Assembly: GCA_035236585.1 (NCBI GenBank)
Contig: CP141136.1
Coordinates: 51,911,136-51,975,135, forward strand
From: Warburgia ugandensis
Taxonomy: Eukaryota; Streptophyta; Magnoliopsida; Canellales; Canellaceae
DNA length: 64,000 nt
Direction of reading: 5' to 3'
Position numbers and translations under genes: made by a program. The notes below the pieces were generated by a model, which worked only from the letters and a program-made list of their open reading frames with translations, searched no databases and was not told where the DNA came from. Positions 24,031-33,826 of this stretch are shown here, piece after piece (positions within the stretch are counted from its first letter, which is position 1; the number at the start of each line of letters is the position of its first letter).

Positions 24031-25250
24031 TTTATTTTTACCTTCTTTAATGCTTGTAAATTGTTGAAATTGATCATTCTAGATAGCCACCATTGAGTTT
24101 AAGAAGACCCATGTTTTAGATTTTGATGTTTCATTCAAGAAGGCATGTAAAATATTGCTTGAATATGTGTTTGAATCATGCATTTTTTATTGTATATGTT
24201 GCTAATTTTCTACTTCTTTAATACTTGTAAATACTTGAAATTGATCATTCTAGATAGTCTCCACTGAGTTTAAGAAAACCCATATTTTAGATTTTGATGT
24301 TTCGTTCAAGAAGGCATGCAAAATGTCGTTTGAATATGCATTTTTTACTGTATATGCTTCTGATTTTCTACTTCTTTAATGCACGTAAATGTTTGAAATT
24401 AATCACTCTAGATAGCCTCCATTGAGTTTAAGGAGACCCATGTTTTAGATTTTGAAGTTTCATTCAAGAAGACATGCAAAACATTACTTGAATATGCATT
24501 TGAATCATGCATCTTTTATTTTATACATTGTTGATTTTTTACTTCTTTAGTTCTTGTAAATGCTTGAAATCCATTATTTTGGATAGCCTCCATTGAGTTT
24601 AAGAAGCCCCATGTTTTAGATTTGATGTTTCATTCAAGAAGGCAAGCAAAATGTTACTTAAATATGCATTTGAACCACACATTTTTTACTGTATATGTTG
24701 CTAATTTTATGCCTCCTTTATGCTTGTAAATTCTTGAAATTGATCATCCTAGATAGCCTCCATTGATTTTAAGAAGACCCATGTTTTAGATTTTGATGTC
24801 TCATTCAAGAAGGCATGAAAAATGTTGTTTGAATATGAATTTGAACCATACAATTTTTATTGTATACATTGCCGATGTTCTACTTCTTTAATGCTTCTAA
24901 ATGCTTGAAATTGATCATTCTATATAGCCTCCATTGAGTTTAAGATGACCCACATTTTAGGTTTTGATGTTTCATTCAAAAAGGCATGAAAAATGTTGCT
25001 TGAATATGTGTTTGAACCATGCATTTTTTGCAGTATACATTACTGATTTTCTGCTTCTTTAATACTTATAAATACTTGAAATTGATCATTCTAGATAGCC
25101 TCCATTGAGTTTAAGGAGACCCATGTTGCTTGAAGTATGCTTGTTGCAATACATATTTGAATGGTAACATGACCATGCATTTTTTACAATATATGTTCTT
25201 GATTTTCTATTTCTTTAATGCTTGTAAATGCTTGAAATTGATCATCTATG
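24031..25250. repeat. Tandem repeat, period about 171 bp, roughly seven copies
   Basis: GATCATTCTAGATAGCCTCC or a close variant recurs at 24072, 24243, 24401, 24571, 24742, 24913 and 25084, with a truncated copy at 25240. Steps are 171, 158, 170, 171, 171, 171 and 156. Each unit also contains CATTGAGTTTAAG, CCCATGTTTTAGATTTTG and CATTCAAGAAGGCATG. It lies between the two CACTA genes. No reading frame runs through it. Confidence 0.9.
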
Positions 25251-25289
25251 CACTTAGATGGTGGTTTTCTCTAAACCAATATATGTGTT

Positions 25290-25310
25290 TATATATATAT
25301 ATATATATAT
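25290..25310. repeat. (TA)n microsatellite
   Basis: Uninterrupted AT dinucleotides just after the 171-bp repeat array. Confidence 0.9.
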
Positions 25311-25375
25311 TGTTATAGTTTAAATGTATTTTTTTCACTTGTGTAGGAAAAGTGAAACATGAAGAGAGTGAGCAT

Positions 25376-28240
25376 CATGAAGAATAGTCCAACACGAGTA
25401 TGCCTATTAAGAGAAAGGGTAGAGGGCCAACAAAAATGGAGCATATTATCAAGAGAAATTCAAAAGGAACAAGAGAGATGGTACTGGTCAATAGTAAAGG
25501 GTAGGCAATAGGTGGCAGTGCACATACTTACACTAGTTTTGTTTGCTACATTGTAAAAAATGGTGTCATTCTCAGGTACTGATTAGATACATGTGTCGCC
25601 ATCAATAAAGGATGCAATATGGGAGAGGTGAAGGTTTGTAAATGCTTGCTACATACAACTTACTATATGCCTTATCTTGTTTTAGTTCATATAAACTAAT
25701 GTTTGTTTTTACTTTGTAATATGCTTTTGATGTTTACAATGAGTATAAGAAGAATGCTCTACATGGGGCTAGTGAACAATGGAGGAAATGGAAGAGTGAT
25801 CTAGCAAGGAAATACATACTTCCAAATGCTAATCATCTATCAACACTCTACATATTTCCTGAATTGTATTCCAGCACCATTGACCGAGATGCATGTAATG
25901 AATTTGTACAGACCCGCCTGTCTTTAGATTTTGAGGCTAAAAGCTTGATTTCTCTAATTTTCAAGTTTATTATGCTTCATTACATGTTTCTTTGACATGT
26001 AGGCAAAGTGTGTCAAAGGATAAATGGTGCATATGACCAATCATATACAACAACACCTCTCCAAGATTGGTGACACGCAGTTAGAAGAACAAGAAGTAAG
26101 TATATGTGACAATTTAGTTCTATCTAACTATATCTAAATTTTATTTCATTAACTTGAAAGAATTGTCTCTCTTAATAATAAAAGAAGGTTGGGACCACAT
26201 ATCCCATCAATCACGCCCTTCTTTGGAAAATGCTGCATTCAAATGGGTGTAACTCCCACACCTTTACTGATGAAAATGCTACCTTAGTTGCTTCAAGAAT
26301 TGCATGTACAAGAAGAGTTGACCCAATAAAGTGGCACTACAGGGACTCTCACCAATACTACTTCAAAGGGAGACATCCTATATATGGCTATGGGAAACAA
26401 AGAGGAGCACCATGTTTGAGTAAGGGGCCAAGGGCGCAGTGTGGTTCCTTCCAAATTCTTTCACAAAACAAGAAATCCTCTAATAGAGGACATGGAAGCA
26501 TGGATGGAGAATATGTAGAATGAGTTATATGCGATGTAAGGAATGATTTCTTTAAGGAACCTTAGGGTTTCAAAGGTTCAACTTAAGATGTACCCCCTCA
26601 ACCACCATCTCACAATAGCTGCACTCCATCTAATGAAGAGATGGATGAGTAATAGTTTGAAAGAGATGTCCTAATCAAGGAAGTATTTATTGACATGCTT
26701 ACCTTTTTTCTATTTCATGTCTTAGTAATCTTCATTTATTCTTATGTATAGGTGATTTTTTATTTGCAAATGGGTCAATGTATGTTGCAGCTTCATACAA
26801 CTGAGAACTACGTTTTTGTGGCTACACTATACAAGGTATTTTTGTTCATGCTGTATGACAGATTGATGCATCCACACACTAAGCATGTGTGCATTATTGC
26901 TATTGCATACCAATTGCCCCATCCCAAGTATTTATAACTATTTTTAGTATAGAATTGAATCTCTTTGACTCTGCATATATATTCTTTACTAAATTTTGAA
27001 AAATTACACCTACAATGTGGGGATCAAGTGCAGGTTCCACCTAACACATCTCCATTCCTATGGGGATTATATAGACTAATCAACAAAGATATCAAAATCA
27101 TCCCTATAAAGATAGAGACTGGTGTGCTTGCACACGATGGTGTTGAGATTGCAATCATGAAAGAGCAGCCCTTAGCCATATGTAATATGGCTTAGCTAGA
27201 ATACATGCACGTCATTGTCTATATCAGGTAAGTCTTGTAGTTACTCTATTAAGAATCAAATTGACATTACCTATTAACAAGACAAGATAAGTATTTAAAA
27301 TTTAGTTTATGCAGGTCTTTGCATGATAAATTGCAAAAGATTAGAGGTCTAGGACATTTATAAATTCCTTGACCTCAGTATTGTCTCTAGCCCAAAGGAG
27401 CATTTGCCCAAGGAGAAACAAATAGAAGACATCATACTTGGGTTCTTAGGTTGTGACAAGGGACAAGCCTTACTAATTCCATACAATAGTGCAAAAGTTA
27501 TTATATGTCTTGCTACCATTCCACATAAAAATTAATTTGTATATAAGTTAAGTTTGTCAAGTTTCAATTGATTGATTATGTATATAGGTCCCATTGGATG
27601 CTGTTAGCTTTAGATGTGCATGGAGGAATTGTAATGTTTTATGATTCTTGTGGAGTGCACATTCGAGGCATACTGATGGAATTGATCAATATGTAAGTTT
27701 GACTTTTATTTCATTCATTATAATAATTGGATAATTGATAAATATCCTTTTTATTCATATATAATGCTTTTACTTATATATGTGCAATCTATGGTATAAA
27801 TGGGTTGAGATGGAAAATATTAGCCATCCAGCAAAACTAACTTGGAAAAGGGTCAAAGTAAGGTTTACTACTTCAGTATAACCCTATAACCTATAGACTT
27901 ATAATTACACATAATATTTGAACCTTATGATATGTTAACTTTATTGTGCAATATGCTAGACAACAATCTGATTGGGAGTGTGGGTATTACGCTCTCAGAT
28001 ATATGAGAACTCTCATTCATGAAGGCTTTATGATCTCTCAATTGAGAAAGGTTCAATTAATTGACTTACCATCATTCTTACATTTTTCTACATTTCTTAA
28101 ATGACTCTACCAACAATGTCTCAATTGATGTAATATTTTTTGTCTTGTAGGTTGATTTGGGCAAGGAGAGTTACTCCCAATTAGACATAGATGACATCAG
28201 AATGGAATGGACTGAATATCTTTTGACTTTTAATTTATAG
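25376..28240 (+). pseudogene. CACTA second gene: transposase-like N-part plus Ulp1-type protease, multi-exon, damaged
   Basis: Readable exons in order. 25397-25632 (KRKGRGPTKMEHI, the start of the PF03004 plant-transposase region, with TAG after NSKG and TGA after LRY). About 25727-25939 (EQWRKWKSDLARKYI, NEFVQTRLSLDFE). 26004-26095 (AKCVKG, stop, MVHMTNHIQQHLS). 26187-26520 (LLWKMLHSNG..., then a frameshift to MAMGNKEEH and VRGQGRSVVPSKFFHKTRNP). About 26753-27230 (poorly conserved linker). About 27315-27530 (SPKEHLPKEKQIEDIILGFL, ALLIPYNSA). Then the protease exons to TAG at 28238-28240. Several junctions have GT/AG borders, for example GTAAGT at 27692. The N-part resembles DNA-binding or accessory proteins of CACTA elements; the C-part is a Ulp1/C48 cysteine peptidase fold, whose family removes SUMO-like tags. 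At least three stops and one frameshift break the upstream part. Confidence 0.85.
27588..28240 (+). pseudogene. Ulp1/C48 protease domain exons with complete catalytic triad
   Basis: Exon 27588-27691 encodes SHWMLLALDVHGGIVMFYDS: catalytic His codon 27592-27594 followed by W, and Asp codon 27643-27645, flanked by TATATAG and GTAAGT. The exon ending near 28050 encodes QQSDWECGYYALRYM with the helper Gln and catalytic Cys (codon 27979-27981). The last exon, 28151-28240, encodes VDLGKESYSQLDIDDIRMEW and ends LLTFNL, stop. A weak exon near 27800-27860 lies between and contains a TAA. His, Asp, Gln and Cys spacing fits Ulp1-type peptidases found in plant transposons. The triad is intact although the gene upstream is broken. 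Confidence 0.85.
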
Positions 28241-28540
28241 ATATCTGATGTTACTGAACATAAAATAATTTTATGACAAAAATATAATTTACAACTACAC
28301 TAATTAGATGCATGTGGTCCTTAATCTTGATTTAAGTCTGTGTATATTTTCTTTATTTCACTAAGAAGTGTACATGGAGAAGTCTAACATGGAATGTGGG
28401 AAATGTTGAAAGTGCATGAAGGTATTTTGTGAAATAATTTGTAGTCTCCAAAAATGAAGTGTTGAACTTCAGAAACTACAGCAACAATGTATAAACTGAA
28501 ACCATCAAAGGAGTATACAATTCATGAAGAAAGTATAAGT
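28241..28540 (+). other. 3' untranslated stretch after the protease gene
   Basis: AT-rich, no open frame or repeat of note; probably the 3' untranslated region and polyadenylation area of the second CACTA gene. Confidence 0.4.
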
Positions 28541-29257
28541 AAAAAATAATAGGATGATTTTTCAGAAACCATCTAATATATTAATCAATATAGGATGGTT
28601 ATTGAAAAAACATCTTATATTTCCCAAGAAATAAAGGATAATTTTCCACAAACCATCCTATATACTAATCAATATATACTGATAAATATAGGATGGTTAT
28701 TGAAAAACCATCCTATACATATATATATATATATATATATATTGATAAATATAGGACATTTTTTCAAAAACCATCTTATATACTAATCAATATAGGATGT
28801 TTTTTTTTCCAAAAACCATCCCATATATGGATCAATATAGGATGGTTATAGTTTTTGAAAAATCATCTTATATTTTTTAGTAATATAGGATGGTTTTTCA
28901 AAAACCATCCTTTATTAGATAGATTTATATGATGGTTATTGAAAAAATTAGACACATTTATAAAATAGTTATTTAGGAACCATCTTATATTTCATAGATA
29001 TTGCACACACTTATATGATGGTTTTTGAAAAACCATCCTATATTTTTTATATTTATAAGATGGGTTTTTGGAACCATCTTATATAAGTTAAGCTATATAA
29101 GATAGTTATTCAAAAAAATCTTATAATATCTTTAATATAAGATGATTTTAGAAACCATCTTATATTGGTTTTCATTTTATAAGACGGCAGGTATAAGATG
29201 GTTTTGTGATAGTCTTTTATAGCCGTTTTTAAGCATCTTATAAAACCATCACTGATG
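28541..29257. repeat. 3' subterminal hairpin repeats of the CACTA element
   Basis: More than ten units of TATAGGATGGTT(A/T)TT ... AAAAACCATCCTATA in alternating orientation run to the right end, with variants TATAAGATGG and CATCTTATA near the terminus. They match the 5' array and the internal arrays at 15790-17705. A (TA)n run lies at 28716-28742. Confidence 0.88.
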
Positions 29258-29262
29258 TAGTG

Positions 29263-29265
29263 ATC
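29263..29265. repeat. CACTA target-site duplication ATC (right)
   Basis: Matches 11433-11435. Removing one copy plus the element rejoins ...AATTCCAGCC with ATCCATTTAAAGG. Confidence 0.9.
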
Positions 29266-30121
29266 CATTTAAAGGTAAGTATGATCTAAGGGCTAGGATT
29301 GAAGCAAAGCAAAAAAGAAAATCCTAGCCAACTTTCTAATATTGAAAAACCCCAAAACCCTAAGGAAAGGAAGATCTCAACCAACCATCTTGATCCAACA
29401 TCCATCTCATCATATCATTTTTAAAAACATATCCACATACCCAAATTAGAAAACAAGCCCCCCTTTCTAGGATTTTCTAATTTCGAATATCCTTGATTTC
29501 CTCCACCTACTTTCCATTTCTCCCCCTTTCCTTTCCCACTTATTCCTAACCTTATCATTGACGTGCTTCATTTCTTTTCCAACTCAGCACCTTCCTTCCA
29601 AATTCATCCCACTTTCCCAAATTTTAAAAGACCACCCCACCCCCCCCACTAATTTTGACCAAAGTCAACCTACCTTCCTAGTCTATCTTTCTTCCATTCC
29701 CTCCTAAACATTTTTCCCTACTTCCATTCCATTCATAGTCCAACTTTGAAATTCAAGTCAAACACTTTCTAACTATGGATTCCATGCTCCCCCCTTTGGA
29801 TACGCTTACTAATTCCACTCAAGCTCCCTTCCTGCCATCCTATGTTACTTCTTTCTTTCTTCTTTCTATTTATTTCCTTTCCCCACTTATTCCCTTCCAC
29901 CCTTAGCCTTTCCTCTTCCTATTATATTCCTTTCCCATCTTATTTCTTTCCATTATCCTCTCCCATCTTATTTCTTTCCATTATCCTCTCCCATGTTCGC
30001 ATGATGGAATTCTTGCCCCCACTCCTTAGCTTACATTTCTCTCCTATGATCTCCACCAATCTTTCTTCCCTTAATCTTAGATCTTAACCATCCATTCCTA
30101 GGGCTTCCTTTCCTCATAATC

Positions 30122-30129
30122 TATAAATA
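30122..30129 (+). promoter_or_regulatory. TATA box of the old element's LTR
   Basis: TATAAATA follows a long pyrimidine-rich tract, a position comparable to the TATA boxes of the other LTRs here. Confidence 0.5.
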
Positions 30130-33100
30130 AGATGTGAAAAGGAATAAGAACTTTTATCTCTTACCTTTTCCTTGTATTTGAAAGCTAAATTTAGGAGGAA
30201 TAGAGGGAGAAAGATCACCTTTACTAGAGCTCCCATAAGAACAAAGTTCATCCATTGGAGAAGAGGTAAGGAAGCTCTTCCATTCTCACTTCACTTTCTT
30301 TCTTTCTTTCTCCCAAATTCTTCTTCTTCCTTTCTTTAGCATTGCACATCCACCACCTCTCCTTATTTCACATGCACAGATCATCCATCTCCATCTTCTC
30401 TTCAATACTTAAGTTCTTCTAGCATTCTATCTTCCACTTTAATCTTTTTTCTTTCTTTAGGATTTTGGAATAAAGGAAAAGGAAAAACACCTTTTAATGG
30501 TATTTAAGGACTCTTTTAATTCTGAATGTATGGTTAAGAAACAACTTGGATTTGTGCATGTTGGGTTAAGGAGATGAGAAAAGTGTTATGGTAGATTAAT
30601 GTACTTTGGATTGAATGTAAGTGTATAGGCACTTTATAACTGATAGAACAAGAATACTATAAAGCTAAGTTCAAGCATGAATAAGAGGAAGAAGATGTGT
30701 AAAGACCCTTATTATGTGATCCAAACAAATAACTCCTATGCAGCCACTTCAAGGAAGTTTCTTCAATGGCTTTAGTTTCCTTTTCTTTCTTTCTTGTAGC
30801 CTTGTGAATTCAATCTCCATTAGTGAAAAAGTTACTTTCCTTTTCATAGTTAATTTAGTTTCTTTCCTTGCTTTATATCTCAATCAGTTTCCTTACATGA
30901 GTTTGTTTCCTTGCATTGTATTAGTTGCTTAGATTAGTTGGTTAGTTTACAATTCTCCCTTTATTTCCTTATTGGCTAGGTTAGAGTAAAGAAACTTAAG
31001 TTTTTGTTAACTCTTGTTTATTAAAGAGTCTTCATGGAATTGAATAGTATTTGTTGGTTCTATACTCCAATAAAGCCATCCACTTGGATTAATTATTATG
31101 ACATCAAATGTCTTGATGAATTTGTATGAGTAATATAGTTTAGGAGATGAACATCAAAATGCTTTAAGGAAGAAAAAAATTCAAAAGTTAAAAAATATAT
31201 GTTTGGAAAAAAAGGATATAGCCAAGGAAAAGAAGAATGCTCACTCTCATGTGTGTACACTTATAGAAGACCTTTACATATTCTTCAAACAAAATTGTTT
31301 ACCATTATGCCACTTTATTTGATAACCTTGTTCTAAGCCTTATGTTTTGTCCTAGTGAAAGACCTAACTTGATCTTAGGAATAGTATGGCTTGGATGTGG
31401 TTATGAATAAGTAGGGATTTTAGTGAGAGTATAACATTCTTAATAGTTGGTGTCCTTTCCATGAGACCATTTATCATTCTCTTTAATCATCATTCTTCTT
31501 TATGAGATATATGAGATAATTTGGCTTTGATAAACATTATCATGCTTACATATTCACAAGAGTTTATTTACACACTTCTAAGTGACTTCTTTCTGAGTGT
31601 CAATTATATCATGTGAGATTTGAAGTCAAAGCATAAATTTGGATAGTAATTTAGGTTAACTTAGTCACTAACAATTGTGTATATATTGGCTATATTCACA
31701 CAAATATTCTAAGGTTTGATTTGTAATGGAATATCTTTAGAATATGGGTATGATTTTCAATTGTTGTTCATTTTTATTAACATGCTAAAGTTAAATATTT
31801 AATAATACAAAATGGAAGAAGATATTCTAAGAATAATGAAGGAACTTCCAAATATGTGTTTTGAAATGTTTATGGGTATCATTTCTGGAAACCCTTATGA
31901 GATTATAACTTGTCTAGTAAGGGTAACCTTGGGGTCTAAAGGCTTTTTCCATATATTAAATGTAAAAAATAATACCTACAAAAGTAGTTAGGATTATTTA
32001 TATTTTATAAATAATATTCTTAAAATTAAAATTTTTAACCCTAGATTTTCTTAATTTATCACTAATTAAGGGTTATTTCACATTTTCTATGATTAGAGTG
32101 GATTCATGAGAATTTCACAATTTTGGAAACCTAAAACCATAAAAGAGAGATAAATCACCATTCGAGCAAAGTCATGGACCCACATGCAAAGAACCATGAA
32201 ACCAAGAAGTTCATAATGCCATGGAGGAGTCCTTATCAAATTCAACATTATCAAAAATCCTGTGCAAACAACCAAACTTATCTACTTAAAAGGAGGTGTC
32301 TTTATCAGAAGATAAGGTGACAAAATCCCTAGCATACATGTACACAAAACACCACCTTGGGGGGCTTCTAAGTGAAGCAACATTCACATGCAATAAAGCC
32401 ATATGTACAATAATATTTTTATGAAGCAAAACAAGTAGAAGTAGGGCCCACATGCATAGTAGTCTTACTTTCTCATTCACTCACATGAACAGGAGAGTGA
32501 CCCATGGGAGTCCACAATTTCCATAAAGAAGAGAACATGTCACCCCATTCCATGCATGATTTACATGAGAAAATAAAGAATAAAAATAATAAGGAAAACA
32601 TGGAGTGGCAAGTGGAATTCATGAGAAATCTACAGCTCTCCATCATCAAAACTTTTAAAGAAACAATAGAAAAAGCTATTCTTCATTAAGGCTATCCTAG
32701 TAAGTAACCAATGAGAAGTATTTTCCAACAGAGAATCAAGGGAATGACCAATGAGAATGAAGCATGCAAGAAAGCCTGAGTTGAAGGTGATTGGTGGAGA
32801 TATTTTAGGTGGGCTATCCACTATTATTCAAGGAGCACCACATGATTTCAAAGGAGCCAAAATTTTGTTTTTGTGGAGGAAAAATAGGTGGATCAAAGTA
32901 TGCTATTGGTGGATAAGAAAAAAGGTGGACTTTGGAGAGAATTTAGGAAGTGTAAAAACATATTCTCAAGGAATGGATTAAAGAGATTTAAAAACGTGTT
33001 TTCTAAGTAGGAAAGATAGAAACAATCATAGCCATGCACTCTAGGGTTTTGCATCATCTTAAGGCCAAAATAAGAGATGAGGAAAGAGGGAGTAGGGTAT

Positions 33101-33235
33101 GATCTATAGAAGAGGAAGAAAACTACCCAAATCTTGGATGTGATTAAAAATAAGAATAGGCATGATTTTTCACATGGAAAGGAAGGGATAAGAAGACAAA
33201 AAAAAAATGAGGAAAATAAAGGGAGATGGGAGGAA

Positions 33236-33240
33236 CCCAT
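33236..33240. repeat. Target-site duplication CCCAT (left copy)
   Basis: Repeated exactly at 37023-37027 after the solo LTR. Confidence 0.93.
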
Positions 33241-33818
33241 TGTAATAACCACAATTTTTATGAATATAATTGAATTATTAAAAAATTAAAAGTTGAAATT
33301 TTAAATGTGGAAGTGGAACTTTGAGTTCCAGGAAAATTCATTTTTATAAAAAATAACATCAAGACTTAAAACTTGGATATTTGTAATACTCAAAAAACCA
33401 ATCAGAATTATTGTAAGTACGTCAAATTCTGAGTCTAGACGAAAATTTCTTATTTTTCTCTATTTTTATAAATAAAAGGGTAAAATGATAATTTTACTCA
33501 TAACTGAGACCTAAGACATAAAAATTTGGAATGTACTCAGAAAAACAATTGAAGTGACGCTAAGTGCCCTCAATTTCGAGATCATAGGAATAAACATTAT
33601 TTTTCTCTATTTTTAGAATTAAAAGGGCAAAACGATCTTTTCACAACTATGTGGGGCCACAAGGAGGGTCAACGGTCTAGAAGACCACCATCATGGGTCA
33701 AACCACTATCATCTACTAGTGGAGAAGGAGGTGGTAGTGGGAATTCAATGCCAATTTGATAATAAAAAGAATTGAAACATGATAATTACATGTAATCATA
33801 AAAAAATTCAAAAACACC

Positions 33819-33826
33819 TATAAATA
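33819..33826 (+). promoter_or_regulatory. TATA box of the solo LTR
   Basis: TATAAATA 578 bp into the LTR; the same box and surroundings occur at 7336-7329 (minus), 38109-38116 and 51252-51259. Confidence 0.6.

Larger units (their letters stand above)
11436..29262. mobile_element. CACTA (En/Spm) DNA transposon, 17.8 kb with a nested retrotransposon
   Basis: The left end reads CACTAC, 12 divergent bases, then TTTATAAGATG. The right end, read inward on the minus strand, is CACTAC, 12 divergent bases, then the same TTTATAAGATG at identical spacing. A 3-bp ATC duplication flanks both ends. Inside are hairpin-rich subterminal repeats at both ends, a TNP2-type transposase remnant and a second gene with transposase-like and Ulp1-protease parts, which is the known two-gene layout of plant CACTA elements. 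Subtracting the nested retrotransposon (17735-23647) leaves about 11.9 kb. The transposase gene is heavily broken, so the copy is not autonomous. Confidence 0.93.
29266..33240 (+). mobile_element. Old gypsy-like element continues: LTR, 3' internal remnant, next LTR
   Basis: 29266 to about 31050 continues the LTR that started near 11130 (pyrimidine-rich tract, TATAAATA at 30122-30129). About 31090-32040 matches, in the same order, the minus strand of 45590-46200: GAAGAATGCTCACT, ATAGAAGACCTTTACATATT and AAGTGACTTCTTTCT recur. That stretch precedes an LTR start (45258) in the reverse element, so it is 3' internal sequence. A further LTR begins near 32045 and runs to 33240, where a solo LTR is inserted. 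No intact gene is present; short frames at 32504-33252 have no recognisable domain. Confidence 0.5.

Noticed and set aside
23599..24067. Frames of 142 (minus) and 65 (plus) codons
   Set aside because: They overlap the purine- and C-rich ends of the CACTA tandem units and an LTR end; low complexity, no domain.
24031..25250. Regular repeats considered as a CRISPR array
   Set aside because: Units are about 171 bp with no short repeat/unique spacer alternation, and the DNA is clearly plant nuclear.
32093..33252. Several short frames considered as host gene exons
   Set aside because: No recognisable domain, no consistent splice sites, and the block behaves as part of an LTR interrupted by a solo LTR.
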